The notes: generated by a model not told the origin, from the letters alone. 64,000 nt of DNA from Clostridium beijerinckii HUN142 (GCF_000621745.1 NZ_KK211337.1:191876-255875), one strand, 5' to 3'; shown: positions 15,758-25,299, counted from the first letter of the stretch. Numbers and translations: made by a program.

Positions 15758-15988
15758 GCGTTAATTGTACAATTTAAATTTATTTATATATGATGCAATT
15801 AAGTTTCGGGATTCTATTCTTAATTAACTGTCAAGTTAACAATTATCTTAAATGTAAATAATCTATTATTTCAGCATATATATTGAATTTTATAAAATTG
15901 TGAAGTTATTATTTCTTATAAAAGTTATTACGATAACTTTAAATTTATAAATAATTCACGGTTTTTTTATATAAGTTAAGTTATGAAG

Positions 15989-16017
15989 TTTTTAATAGAG
16001 TACACTTGGCATATAAT
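15989..16017 (+). promoter_or_regulatory. Possible promoter upstream of the AI-2E-type transporter
   Basis: TATAAT at 16012-16017 preceded at 17 bases by a weak TTTTTA (15989-15994). The rest of the 349-base gap from 15701 holds the cdsA terminator and AT-rich sequence in which I see nothing else. Confidence 0.45.
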
Positions 16018-16049
16018 ATACAAATATTAATAATTATTAAGTTAGTGAG

Positions 16050-17018
16050 GTGAAGAATATTTTTAAGACTTATAAGAAACTTTTCTCACTTTTATTGTCT
16101 TTCGTATTTGTATTAATAGGAACCTTTTTTATAAAATATTATTTTAAGCCTTTTTTATCCATGATTATAATAATTATAGTATGCTCTCCTATATACAAAA
16201 TCATGATTAAGGCTAAAATGCCAAGTAAGATTGCGGGTGCTTTAAGCATTATTACTGTTAATATTATTATAATACTTGTGACAATATATTTGGGAAGTGA
16301 AATTTTTTATATAATTAGAAAATTGTATTTAACAAATTTAGAGTGGATAGAGAAATTTATTCAAGATATTTCAGTTGCATTAAATGTAAATTTTAACAAC
16401 TTAGAGATTGGAAAGAGTGTAATATCTATGATTAATGATCAGAATATAAGAAGGGGAGCAGTGAATACTGGGGACAGTGTTTTAGCTTATTTTATAGGAA
16501 ATATATGCGCTTTTTTCATATTGATTGATAAGTCAAAAATCTTAGGATTAATTTCTATGTTACTTCCGAAGGAAATGATGATAAGATTTAGGGATCAAAA
16601 AGAAAACTTTACTCAAATGATAGGAATAGAGGGAATCTTAGTCATAATTTCAACTATGGAGATAATAATGGGTTTCTTTATACTTGGGGTATCGAACTTT
16701 TTTGCGCTTGGAATAGTATGCGGAATTTTAGATGTATTACCATATGTTGGAACTATAATTGTATTTATTCCGATTATAATATACAATATTATAATGAAGA
16801 ATTTCCTTACTGCATTTGGTCTTATATGTTTGTATATACTAGTGCAAGTTATTAGGGAAATACTAGAGGCTAAATTTTTAGGCGATAAATTAGATATGCA
16901 CCCTCTTGTTATATTGCTATCTATATACATAGGAGTGAAAATATTTGGTGTTTTAGGTATATTAATTGGCCCAATGTATAGCATTTTAGCAAAAGAAATA
17001 ATTTATAGTACTGAGTAA
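16050..17018 (+). CDS. AI-2E family transporter (PerM/YdbK-type permease)
   Basis: Polytopic membrane protein, 322 aa with about eight hydrophobic segments; FFALGIVCGILDVLPYVGTIIVFIPIIIYN (about residues 216-245) and the C-terminal HPLVILLSIYIGVKIFGVLGILIGP are the conserved AI-2E family blocks. Members export AI-2 or small ions; the substrate here is unknown. The start is unclear: GTG at 16050 lies within the only plausible Shine-Dalgarno (GAGGTG), and the codon correctly spaced from it, 16059, is ATT. Sporulation relatives such as YtvI share this fold, but nothing shows that role here. Confidence 0.85.
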   Translation: MKNIFKTYKKLFSLLLSFVFVLIGTFFIKYYFKPFLSMIIIIIVCSPIYKIMIKAKMPSKIAGALSIITVNIIIILVTIYLGSEIFYIIRKLYLTNLEWIEKFIQDISVALNVNFNNLEIGKSVISMINDQNIRRGAVNTGDSVLAYFIGNICAFFILIDKSKILGLISMLLPKEMMIRFRDQKENFTQMIGIEGILVIISTMEIIMGFFILGVSNFFALGIVCGILDVLPYVGTIIVFIPIIIYNIIMKNFLTAFGLICLYILVQVIREILEAKFLGDKLDMHPLVILLSIYIGVKIFGVLGILIGPMYSILAKEIIYSTE

Positions 17019-17139
17019 TTATGAAGAATGAAGGATTATAGTCCAATTTAAATAATTTATTTGAGGCCAAGAGACTTCTCATCTTCAAGCTAAACTTTAA
17101 TCAGTACTAATTAAGATTTGCTTTTAGGAGGAAAAAACG

Positions 17140-18303
17140 ATGAAAAACATTTCTATACTAGGGGCTACTGGTTCTATAGGATCTCAGACCTTAGATGTAA
17201 TAAGAAAATCAAATGGAGAACTAAAGCTTATAGGAGTAACAGCGAATACGTCTGTAAAAAAGGTTATTGAAATAATTGAGGAGTTCAATCCTCATTATGT
17301 AGCTATGATGGATGTTGTAAGTGCTCATGAAATAAAGAGGTATTGTGATGATCACAATAAAATAATTAAAGTATTGGAAGGTATAGAAGGACTTAATAAA
17401 ATAGCATCTTTAAATGAGATTGATATGGTAGTAACTTCTGTAGTTGGAATGATAGGATTAGAGCCTACGATGAAAGCTATAGAGGCAAAAAAAGACATTG
17501 CACTTGCTAATAAGGAGACTTTAGTTGTAGCAGGGGAAATTGTAATGAAAGCTGCTAAAAAAAATAATGTAAAGATACTCCCGGTTGATTCAGAACACAG
17601 TGCTATATTTCAATGCTTAAGGGGGAATGATATAAATACTTTAAGGAAAATAATTTTAACTGCTTCAGGAGGACCGTTTAGAGGAAGAACTCTAGAAAGC
17701 CTTGAAGATATAAAGGTGGAAGACGCACTAAAACATCCGAAATGGAATATGGGGAGAAAAATTTCAATAGATTCCGCAACGCTTATGAATAAAGGACTTG
17801 AAGTGATAGAAGCACACTGGCTTTTTAACTGCGAGTATGATAATATACAAGTCATAGTTCATCCACAAAGTATTGTGCATTCAATGGTAGAATATAATGA
17901 TGGAAGTATAGTTGCACAACTTGGAGCACAAGACATGAGATTACCAATACAATATGCTTTACTTTATGAAAATAGAGAAAAGCTTATTGCAGATACAATA
18001 GATTTTTATGAAATATCTCAATTAACATTTGAAAAGCCTGATATAGATACTTTTAAAGCTTTAAATTTAGCGTTTAAAGCTGGAAAGACAGGTGGACTTA
18101 TGCCAACTATTTTAAATGGAGCAAATGAAGCAGCAGTAGAGTTGTTTTTAGCTAGAAAGATAAAGTTTTTACAAATAGCTGACATAATAGAAAGATGCAT
18201 GGAGGTATTTGAAAATCAGGCAAATAAAGAATTAAATCTAGAAAATATTATTGAACTAGACAAAGAAGTTAAGGAATATGTAATGAAAAATGCAGTACTT
18301 TAA
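17140..18303 (+). CDS. dxr: 1-deoxy-D-xylulose-5-phosphate reductoisomerase
   Basis: Second step of the MEP isoprenoid pathway: rearranges and reduces DXP to MEP using NADPH and a divalent metal. 387 aa. The N-terminal Rossmann motif is ISILGATGSIGSQTLDVI; metal and substrate residues are in LPVDSEHSAIFQCL, ASGGPFRG, HPKWNMGRKISIDSATLMNKGLE and the C-terminal GGLMPTILNGANEAAVELFL. TAGGAGG precedes the ATG. With rseP and ispG it forms a close cluster; uppS downstream in the same pathway lies 2.2 kb upstream. Confidence 0.98.
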   Translation: MKNISILGATGSIGSQTLDVIRKSNGELKLIGVTANTSVKKVIEIIEEFNPHYVAMMDVVSAHEIKRYCDDHNKIIKVLEGIEGLNKIASLNEIDMVVTSVVGMIGLEPTMKAIEAKKDIALANKETLVVAGEIVMKAAKKNNVKILPVDSEHSAIFQCLRGNDINTLRKIILTASGGPFRGRTLESLEDIKVEDALKHPKWNMGRKISIDSATLMNKGLEVIEAHWLFNCEYDNIQVIVHPQSIVHSMVEYNDGSIVAQLGAQDMRLPIQYALLYENREKLIADTIDFYEISQLTFEKPDIDTFKALNLAFKAGKTGGLMPTILNGANEAAVELFLARKIKFLQIADIIERCMEVFENQANKELNLENIIELDKEVKEYVMKNAVL

Positions 18304-18320
18304 GGAGGGAAAGATTTAAT

Positions 18321-19331
18321 ATGTATATAATTTTGGCTATATTAGCATTCGGAGTTTTGATAATAGTTCACGAGCTTGGACATTTTACATTAGCAAAACT
18401 TAATGGAGTAAGAGTTGAGGAGTTTTCAATTGGAATGGGACCGAAAATCTTTTCTAACAAAGGAAAAGAAACGCAATATTCTTTGAGGTTGTTTCCAATA
18501 GGTGGATATGTAAAAATGATGGGAGAAGAAGAAAGTGTTGAGGATGAAAGAAGTTTTTCAGCAAAATCTCCGTTGAGAAGAATAAGCATAATAATTGCTG
18601 GTGTCTTTATGAATTATGTATTAGCAATAGTTATTTTTACTTTTTTTATACATGCATTTGGATACACCAATAAAATTCCGACTGGTGTTACTCCGGATTC
18701 CCCAGCTTCGGAAGCAGGGATTTTACCGGGAGATAAAATTGTAAAAGTAAATGGAATGAGAGCTTTCTCATACGATAATATTTCGGCTGGAATAGTATTA
18801 TCAAATGGAAATCCAGTGGGTATTTCTATTGAAAGAAATGGAGAAAAGAAAGATGTTGTAGTAACACCAAAGAAGAATGAACAAGGACAATTGTTAATAG
18901 GACTTAATTTTGAAAGAGTTCAAAATCCGGGATATGCAGAGAGTTTTAAGCAAAGTTTTAATCAGACAGCTTCGTTAGTTTCTCAAACTTTTAAGGGTTT
19001 AGAAATGATATTCACAGGTAAGGCTAATCTAAAGACAGATGTAGGTGGTCCGCTTACAATAGTTAAGATATCAGCAGAAAGTGCTAAAGCTGGAATTTGG
19101 CCATTGCTTTATTTTACTGCTTTCTTAAGTGTTAATCTGGCTGTTTTTAATCTATTGCCTTTTCCAGCTCTAGATGGTGGCTGGTGTGTTATATTGCTTA
19201 TAGAATTGATAACTAGAAGAAAAGTGCCTGATAAAATAGTTGGAGTGTTAAATTATATAGGATTTGCTGCACTTATAGGATTAATGATATTAGTTACAAT
19301 AAAAGATATATTATTCCCTGTAAAGTTTTAG
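18321..19331 (+). CDS. rseP: Site-2 intramembrane zinc metalloprotease RseP/RasP
   Basis: Cleaves anti-sigma factors and signal-peptide remnants within the membrane. 336 aa. The active-site HELGH is in the first membrane segment (about residues 17-21), a PDZ domain lies at about 115-195 (GILPGDKIVKVNG), and the second metal-ligand motif NLLPFPALDGG is near residue 280. Four membrane segments are predicted. AAGGAGG precedes the ATG and the dxr stop is 17 bases upstream. A weak hairpin follows before ispG. Confidence 0.96.
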   Translation: MYIILAILAFGVLIIVHELGHFTLAKLNGVRVEEFSIGMGPKIFSNKGKETQYSLRLFPIGGYVKMMGEEESVEDERSFSAKSPLRRISIIIAGVFMNYVLAIVIFTFFIHAFGYTNKIPTGVTPDSPASEAGILPGDKIVKVNGMRAFSYDNISAGIVLSNGNPVGISIERNGEKKDVVVTPKKNEQGQLLIGLNFERVQNPGYAESFKQSFNQTASLVSQTFKGLEMIFTGKANLKTDVGGPLTIVKISAESAKAGIWPLLYFTAFLSVNLAVFNLLPFPALDGGWCVILLIELITRRKVPDKIVGVLNYIGFAALIGLMILVTIKDILFPVKF

Positions 19332-19359
19332 ATATAAGAAAAAAATTGTGATTATAAAT

Positions 19360-19403
19360 ACTTGCATTCGATTTGAAGCGATTCTCATATGAATGCAAGT
19401 TTA
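19360..19403 (+). terminator. Hairpin after rseP
   Basis: A perfect 10-bp stem ACTTGCATTC (19360-19369) / GAATGCAAGT (19391-19400) with a short TTTAAT tail. A weak terminator or read-through point into ispG. Confidence 0.55.
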
Positions 19404-19568
19404 ATATATCAAATTTACTATACATAGTTTTAGCAATGTATAGTCTATAGTGATCATAAGATAATATTTCTATAAAATAGTATTACAAAGATTTTTATAA
19501 AAGAGGAATATACGGAATATAAGATGTTTACATTGTAAATTAACTATAAATTAGAGGAGATACATTGT

Positions 19569-20618
19569 ATGGAAAGAAGAAAATCTAGAAAAGTCAAGGT
19601 TGGAAATGTATTTGTTGGAGGGGATTCTCCTATTACAGTACAATCTATGACTAATACTCGCACTAAAGATGTGGAAAATACTTTGAATCAGATAGAAAAG
19701 CTATATAGCGCTGGGTGTGATATTATAAGATGCGCAGTTTTGGACACGGAAGATGCAGAAAGCCTAGGGGAAATTACAAAAAGATCTCCAATTCCAGTAG
19801 TTGCAGATATACATTTTGATTATAAACTGGCGCTGAAAGCAATAGAAAATGGTGTTTCTGCTCTTAGGATAAATCCAGGGAATATAGGTAGTATAGATAG
19901 AATAAAAATACTTAAGGAAGCTTGCAGCGAGAGACAAATACCAATAAGAATTGGTGTTAATTCTGGATCATTAGAAAAAGACATTCTAGAAAAGTATGGT
20001 ATGCCAACTGCAGAAGGTTTAGTTGAAAGTGCTTTAAGGCATGTTAAAATTTTAGAAGATTTAGATTTTTATGATATTGTAATATCGATAAAATCATCTA
20101 GTGTGCAAATGATGATAGAATGCTATAGGTTGATATCAGAGAAGTGTGATTATCCTCTTCATTTAGGCGTGACAGAAGCTGGGACTATTCAAAAGGGAAC
20201 AATTAAATCAAGCGTAGGAATAGGAACACTTCTTGCAGAAGGAATAGGAGATACTATAAGGGTATCATTAACTACTGATCCAATTGAAGAAATAAAAGTT
20301 GGAATTGAAATTTTAAAGGCATTGGGATTAAGGAAAAAAGGCGTTGAATTCGTATCGTGTCCAACTTGCGGCAGAACTCAAATAAATTTGATAAAAATCG
20401 CAGAAGAAGTTGAGAAGAGACTTGAAACTTATAAAAAAGATATTAAAGTCGCTGTTATGGGATGTGTTGTAAATGGACCAGGAGAAGCTAGAGAGTCTGA
20501 TATTGGGATTGCTGGTGGAAAAGGAGAAGGAATAATTTTTAAAAAGGGTGAGATCATAAAGAAGGTAAAAGAAGAAGAGTTAATTGATGCTCTAATGGAA
20601 GAAATAGAAAAATTGTAG
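19569..20618 (+). CDS. ispG: 4-hydroxy-3-methylbut-2-enyl diphosphate synthase (flavodoxin)
   Basis: Iron-sulfur enzyme of the MEP pathway that makes HMBPP. 349 aa, the short bacterial form. The TIM-barrel part carries DSPITVQSMTNT, VADIHFDYKLAL and LRINPGNIG; the C-terminal 4Fe-4S ligands are in SCPTCGRTQ (two Cys) and MGCVVNGPGEA. GAGGAG lies about 10 bases from the ATG. In B. subtilis this place between rasP and rimP holds proS and polC; here ispG takes it and neither appears in the window. Confidence 0.97.
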   Translation: MERRKSRKVKVGNVFVGGDSPITVQSMTNTRTKDVENTLNQIEKLYSAGCDIIRCAVLDTEDAESLGEITKRSPIPVVADIHFDYKLALKAIENGVSALRINPGNIGSIDRIKILKEACSERQIPIRIGVNSGSLEKDILEKYGMPTAEGLVESALRHVKILEDLDFYDIVISIKSSSVQMMIECYRLISEKCDYPLHLGVTEAGTIQKGTIKSSVGIGTLLAEGIGDTIRVSLTTDPIEEIKVGIEILKALGLRKKGVEFVSCPTCGRTQINLIKIAEEVEKRLETYKKDIKVAVMGCVVNGPGEARESDIGIAGGKGEGIIFKKGEIIKKVKEEELIDALMEEIEKL

Positions 20619-20712
20619 GATAATATCTTTTTAAAATAATATATTTTATAATTGTGAATTATGAACTATGAATTAAAATATTGAATGGATATTTAAAATT
20701 TGGCAATATCCC

Positions 20713-20741
20713 TTGTAAAGTTAATTTGTTTGTGATATCAT
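20713..20741 (+). promoter_or_regulatory. Sigma-A promoter of the rimP-nusA-infB operon
   Basis: TTGTAA at 20713-20718, a 17-base spacer, and TATCAT at 20736-20741, upstream of the two leader hairpins. Confidence 0.65.
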
Positions 20742-20772
20742 GTAAGAAGATTTATTTCTAATAGCTAGAAAA

Positions 20773-20840
20773 AAGGAGTGGGAAGTTACCCGCTCTTTCT
20801 GTTTGTAACGCAACTAACTTAAGATAGTTGCGTTTTTGAT
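20773..20840 (+). promoter_or_regulatory. Leader with candidate attenuator upstream of rimP
   Basis: Hairpin 1 pairs AAGGAGTGGG (20773-20782) with CCCGCTCTTT (20789-20798). Hairpin 2 pairs AACGCAACTA (20807-20816) with TAGTTGCGTT (20825-20834), perfect 10 bp followed by a T5 tract, the form of an intrinsic terminator placed between promoter and gene. NusA is known to autoregulate its operon by termination in B. subtilis; the same is plausible here. Confidence 0.65.
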
Positions 20841-20912
20841 TACAAATTTTAAAAATGCATAAGATAGATATATGATATGTGTTTTTAAAAGATGAAAGTG
20901 AGGGTTAGAAAG

Positions 20913-21371
20913 ATGAAAAAAGATGTATTGATTGAAAGAATTGAAGAATTAGTAAGACCTATTGTTTCAGAATTGTCATGTGAATTATATTATGTAGAAT
21001 ATGTTAAGGAAAACGGTGAGTTTTACTTAAGGATATATATAGATAAAGAAGGCAGAGTATCATTAAATGATTGTGAAGCAGTTTCAAGAAGAGTTAGTGA
21101 GGTTCTAGATGTAGAAGACCCAATTAAAGAAGCATATTATCTAGAAGTTTCTTCACCAGGTCTTAATAGGGGATTATATAAAGAAGAGCACTTTAAAAAG
21201 TACATAGGAAGCGAAGTATTAATTAGGCTTACTAGTTCACTAGATGGAGTAAAAAGCGTAAAAGGAGTATTAAGAGATGTTTCTGAGGATTCTATGCTAA
21301 TAGAAGGAGAAACAGAAATTAAAATACCAAGAGATAAAATTAAATCAGCAAATTTAGAAGGGGAAATATAA
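20913..21371 (+). CDS. rimP: Ribosome maturation factor RimP
   Basis: Promotes 30S maturation. 152 aa. The N-terminal alpha/beta domain (LVRPIVSELSCELYYVEYVKENGEFYLRIYID, about 10-45) is followed by the C-terminal SH3-like barrel; DCEAVSRRVSEVLD and EAYYLEVSSPGLNR are family signatures. The ATG at 20913 is chosen over the in-frame ATG at 20892 because GAGG at 20900-20903 is spaced correctly for it. First gene of the nusA operon. Confidence 0.95.
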   Translation: MKKDVLIERIEELVRPIVSELSCELYYVEYVKENGEFYLRIYIDKEGRVSLNDCEAVSRRVSEVLDVEDPIKEAYYLEVSSPGLNRGLYKEEHFKKYIGSEVLIRLTSSLDGVKSVKGVLRDVSEDSMLIEGETEIKIPRDKIKSANLEGEI

Positions 21372-21387
21372 CGAGGAGGGTATAAAA

Positions 21388-22584
21388 ATGAATGAAGAGT
21401 TTGTAGGTGCTCTTAAAGAATTAGTTAAGGAAAAGGGGATTTGTGAAGATTTACTTTTTACAACTATTCAAGATGCGATGGTTGCAGCATATAAGAAAAA
21501 TTATGCCAATGCCAATACAAATGCACAAAACGTAAAAGTTAATATTGATAGAGAAACAGGAGAAATACATGTATATGCTCAAAAGACAGTAGTTGATGAG
21601 GTGTATGATGATGTAACAGAAATTTCATTAGAAGAAGCTAAAGAATTAAATCCTAAAAGTGAAGTTGATGATATTATAAATTTAGAAGTAACTCCTAAAA
21701 ATTTTGGAAGAGTCGCAGCTCAACTTGCTAAGCAGGTTGTTACTCAAAGAATTAAGGAAGCTGAAAGAAGTATAATATATGATGAGTACAAAGAAAAAGA
21801 ATTTGATATAATTACAGGAACTATATTAAGAAAAGATAAAGGTATTGTTTTTGTAAACCTGGGAAAATTGGAAGGTATAATAGGACCTAATGAACAAATT
21901 CCAAATGAGGAATATAAATTCAACGAAAAGTTAAAACTATATATAGTTGAAGTTAAAAATGGTAATAAGGGACCTCAAATACATGTGTCAAGAACACATC
22001 CTGGATTGGTTAAAAGATTATTTGAACTTGAAGTTCCAGAAATATTTGAGGGAGTAGTTGAGATTAAAAGTATTTCAAGAGAAGCAGGCTCAAGAAGTAA
22101 AATAGCTGTATACTCAAACGATGAAGAAGTAGATCCAATGGGTGCTTGTGTGGGACCAAAAGGAGTAAGAGTACAAAGTATAGTTAATGAACTTAAAAAC
22201 GAAAAAATAGATATAATAAAATGGAGCAAAAGTCCAGAAGAATTTATAGCTAATTCTTTAAGTCCTGCAAAAGTGTTAAGTGTAGTAGTTGATGAAAGCA
22301 ATAAATCTGCAAAGGTTGTTGTTGATGATAATCAATTATCGCTTGCAATAGGTAAAGAAGGCCAAAATGTAAGACTTGCGGCTAAACTTACAAATTGGAA
22401 GATTGATATAAAGAGTAAATCTCAAAAAGAAGCACAAGATGAAGAAGACGAAAGAATTCTAAATACCGAAGTTGAAATTGAAAATGAACAAACTACAGAT
22501 TTAAATGAATTAGAAATCTCAGATGATATTGAAGTTGATGATTTGATAGATGAAGAAACTTCAATGGAAGAAATACAAGAATAG
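21388..22584 (+). CDS. nusA: Transcription termination/antitermination factor NusA
   Basis: Binds RNA polymerase and modulates pausing and termination. 398 aa. Order: N-terminal polymerase-binding domain (1-125), S1 domain (about 135-200, with GTILRKDKGIVFVNLG), then two KH domains (VDPMGACVGPKGVRVQSI and LSLAIGKEGQNVRLAAKLTNW). A roughly 50-residue very acidic C-terminal tail (Glu/Asp-rich, LNELEISDD...) follows; the E. coli-type AR repeats are absent, as expected in Firmicutes. AGGAGG precedes the ATG. Confidence 0.97.
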   Translation: MNEEFVGALKELVKEKGICEDLLFTTIQDAMVAAYKKNYANANTNAQNVKVNIDRETGEIHVYAQKTVVDEVYDDVTEISLEEAKELNPKSEVDDIINLEVTPKNFGRVAAQLAKQVVTQRIKEAERSIIYDEYKEKEFDIITGTILRKDKGIVFVNLGKLEGIIGPNEQIPNEEYKFNEKLKLYIVEVKNGNKGPQIHVSRTHPGLVKRLFELEVPEIFEGVVEIKSISREAGSRSKIAVYSNDEEVDPMGACVGPKGVRVQSIVNELKNEKIDIIKWSKSPEEFIANSLSPAKVLSVVVDESNKSAKVVVDDNQLSLAIGKEGQNVRLAAKLTNWKIDIKSKSQKEAQDEEDERILNTEVEIENEQTTDLNELEISDDIEVDDLIDEETSMEEIQE

Positions 22585-22597
22585 AGGGGTGCTTTTC

Positions 22598-22864
22598 ATG
22601 AAGGTTAAGAAAATTCCTTTAAGAATGTGCACTGGTTGCATGGAAATGAAACCAAAAAAAGAATTAATAAGAGTAGTTAAAACTCCAGAAGGCGAAGTGT
22701 GTGTTGATCTAACTGGTAAAAAATCGGGAAGAGGCGCATACATTTGTAAGAACACAGAGTGCTTAGAAAAAGCATTTAAAGCAAAAAGACTTAGTAGAAA
22801 TTTAGAAATTCCTATAAGTGAAGAAATTTATAATAAACTAAAGGATGAAGTAAATAATGAATAA
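22598..22864 (+). CDS. rnpM: RNase P modulator RnpM (YlxR)
   Basis: 88 aa. YlxR-family protein (DUF448), reported to bind and modulate RNase P RNA in B. subtilis. Visible motifs: KIPLRMCTGCMEMKPKKELIRVV, GRGAYIC and a C-terminal AFKAKRLSRNL. The ATG at 22598 follows GAGGGG; an upstream in-frame start at 22550 would overlap nusA and is not supported. Its end overlaps ylxQ by 8 bases, a typical coupled arrangement. Confidence 0.92.
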   Translation: MKVKKIPLRMCTGCMEMKPKKELIRVVKTPEGEVCVDLTGKKSGRGAYICKNTECLEKAFKAKRLSRNLEIPISEEIYNKLKDEVNNE

Positions 22865-23168
22865 GTTTTTTAACTTTCTAAGTATAGCAAAGAAATCGGG
22901 AAATTTGCTTGAAGGATATAGCAAGTGTGACGATTATAGAAATAATACTAAAATTTATCTTTTTATCATATCCAATGATTTGTCAGATAAATCTAAAGAT
23001 AAATTTAAAAAGCATTGTAATGAAAAAAATATACCATATATTGAAGACTTCTCAAAAGAACAACTAGGACCTCCAATTGGACGTAAAGAAATTATGTTGT
23101 TGGGAATTCTAGATAACGATATAGCAAAAAGAATGTTAGCGTTATATGAGGAGGAAAAAAATATATGA
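22857..23168 (+). CDS. YlxQ, L7Ae-family RNA-binding protein
   Basis: 103 aa. A kink-turn-binding L7Ae/L30e fold protein encoded between ylxR and infB in Firmicutes; exact role unknown. NFLSIAKKSGNLLEGYSKC is the N-terminal signature, and KNIPYIEDFSKEQLGPPIGRKEIMLLGI is the C-terminal one. The start overlaps the rnpM stop. The next gene, infB, begins 26 bases later. Confidence 0.88.
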   Translation: MNKFFNFLSIAKKSGNLLEGYSKCDDYRNNTKIYLFIISNDLSDKSKDKFKKHCNEKNIPYIEDFSKEQLGPPIGRKEIMLLGILDNDIAKRMLALYEEEKNI

Positions 23169-23194
23169 GTAGATAATAATACGGGGGTGACTGC

Positions 23195-25282
23195 ATGTCA
23201 AAAATAAGAGTACATGAATTAGCAAAAGAATTAAACATAGAGTCAAAGGAATTAATAACTATATTAAAGGAAGAATTTAATATAGAAGTAAAAAATCATA
23301 TGAGTACAATTGAAGATGAAGATGCTGAATTAATAAAAGAATTGTTAGCAGGAAAATCAGTAAGCGATTTAGTATTATCAGGTGATAATGCTGAAAATTC
23401 AAAAAGCATAGTTGACGTATATGAAGATGAATTAGCTGAACAACTTAACAAAGGTATAAAGAAAAAGAAAAAGACTAAAAAAGAAGAACAAGAAGAAGCA
23501 AGAATAGCTGCTGAAGCAGAGGCTGAAGGCAAAGTAATTGAAATTGGCGAAAGCATAACTGTTAAGGAATTGGCAGAAAAATTGCAACAACCTTCAAATG
23601 ATGTAATAAGAACGTTAATCTTTGCAGGAGTTATGGCAGCGATAAATGCGGAAATAGATTTTGAAACTGCAGAAAAGGTATGCGCTGAATATGGAGTTTT
23701 AGTTGAAAGAAAAGAAGAAATTCAAGAGTTGGAAGTACTAAAAATAGAAGAAGATGATGAAGAAAATCTTCAAAAGAGACCACCAATTGTAACTGTTATG
23801 GGTCACGTTGACCATGGTAAAACATCTTTACTTGATTGTATAAGAAAAGCAAAAGTTACTGATACAGAAGCAGGTGGTATAACTCAGCATATAGGTGCTT
23901 ATACTATTAAATTGAACGGAGAAGAAATAACATTCTTAGATACTCCAGGTCATGAAGCATTTACAGCTATGAGAGCTAGAGGTGCACAAATCACAGATGT
24001 CGTTATATTAGTTGTTGCTGCAGATGACGGAATCATGCCACAAACTAAGGAAGCTATCAATCACTGTAAAGCAGCAGGAGTTCCTATTGTTGTTGCAATA
24101 AATAAAATAGATAAACCAGGAGCAAATGTAGATAGAGTTAAGCAGGAATTAGCTGAACAAGGATTGCTTGCAGAAGACTGGGGCGGAGATACTATATGTG
24201 AAGAAGTATCTGCGAAACAAAATCTTAATATTGATAAGCTATTAGAGATGGTTCTACTTACTGCAGAAATGCTTGAACTTAAAGCAAACAAAGATAGAAG
24301 AGCCGTTGGAACTGTTATAGAAGCTAAATTAGATAAAGGTAGAGGAGCAGTTGCTAGTCTTTTAGTTCAAAATGGAACTTTAAGAGTAGGAGATTCTATA
24401 TTAGTCGGATCTACGTATGGTAGAATAAGAGCTATGTTTGATGATACTGGTAAAAAAATAAAATCTGCTGGACCATCTATTCCAGTGGAAGTTCTAGGAC
24501 TTTCTGAAGTTCCAGAAGCTGGAGATAGATTTAATCAAGTAAAAGATGAAAAAACTGCTAGAAATATGGCCGAAAGCAGAAAAGATAAATTAAAAGCAGA
24601 AACTTTACTTGCTAACCATAGAGTATCATTAGAAGATTTATATAACCAAATTAAAGAAGGTAAGGTTAAAGAACTTGCTATAATAGTAAAAGCGGATGTT
24701 CAAGGTTCTGTTGAAGCTATAAAGCAATCTTTAGAAAAACTTTCTACTGATGATGTAAAGGTAAGAGTTATTCATGGCGGCGTTGGAGCTATTACTGAAA
24801 CAGATATAACTCTTGCGACAGCATCTAATGCAATAGTTATAGGATTTAATGTAAGACCTGATAACAATGCAGCTGCTCAAGCTGATAGAGATGGAGTAGA
24901 TATTAAGTCTTATAGAATTATATATGATGCAATTGATGATGTTAGGTCAGCAATGATAGGAATGCTTGAACCAGATTATAAGGAAGTTATATTAGGAACA
25001 GCAGAAGTAAGAGAAACTTATAAAATTTCCAATATAGGAACAATTGCTGGTTGCTATGTTTTGAAGGGTAAACTTCAAAGAAATGCAGAAACAAGAGTTA
25101 TAAGAGATGGAATAGTAATCTTTGAATCGTCATTATCATCATTAAAAAGATTTAAAGATGACGCAAAAGAAGTTAATACAGGATACGAATGCGGTTTAAC
25201 AGTTGAAAAGTTTAACGATATAAAAGAAGGCGACATCGTTGAGTGCTTCATGATGGAGGCAATTAAGAGAAAAGAACTTTAA
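23195..25282 (+). CDS. infB: Translation initiation factor IF-2
   Basis: GTPase that places initiator tRNA on the ribosome. 695 aa, short for the family because the charged linker is brief. Two N-terminal IF2N domains (about 1-50 and 117-165) flank a Lys-rich stretch (about 88-100). The G domain starts near 195 (GHVDHGKTS, DTPGHEAF, NKIDKP), followed by domain II, IF-2 domain 3 and a C-terminal domain. It starts with GGGGGTGACTGC-ATG spacing. Rhythm of the operon is unbroken to truB. Confidence 0.98.
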   Translation: MSKIRVHELAKELNIESKELITILKEEFNIEVKNHMSTIEDEDAELIKELLAGKSVSDLVLSGDNAENSKSIVDVYEDELAEQLNKGIKKKKKTKKEEQEEARIAAEAEAEGKVIEIGESITVKELAEKLQQPSNDVIRTLIFAGVMAAINAEIDFETAEKVCAEYGVLVERKEEIQELEVLKIEEDDEENLQKRPPIVTVMGHVDHGKTSLLDCIRKAKVTDTEAGGITQHIGAYTIKLNGEEITFLDTPGHEAFTAMRARGAQITDVVILVVAADDGIMPQTKEAINHCKAAGVPIVVAINKIDKPGANVDRVKQELAEQGLLAEDWGGDTICEEVSAKQNLNIDKLLEMVLLTAEMLELKANKDRRAVGTVIEAKLDKGRGAVASLLVQNGTLRVGDSILVGSTYGRIRAMFDDTGKKIKSAGPSIPVEVLGLSEVPEAGDRFNQVKDEKTARNMAESRKDKLKAETLLANHRVSLEDLYNQIKEGKVKELAIIVKADVQGSVEAIKQSLEKLSTDDVKVRVIHGGVGAITETDITLATASNAIVIGFNVRPDNNAAAQADRDGVDIKSYRIIYDAIDDVRSAMIGMLEPDYKEVILGTAEVRETYKISNIGTIAGCYVLKGKLQRNAETRVIRDGIVIFESSLSSLKRFKDDAKEVNTGYECGLTVEKFNDIKEGDIVECFMMEAIKRKEL

Positions 25283-25299
25283 AAGAGGTGAAGATCAAC

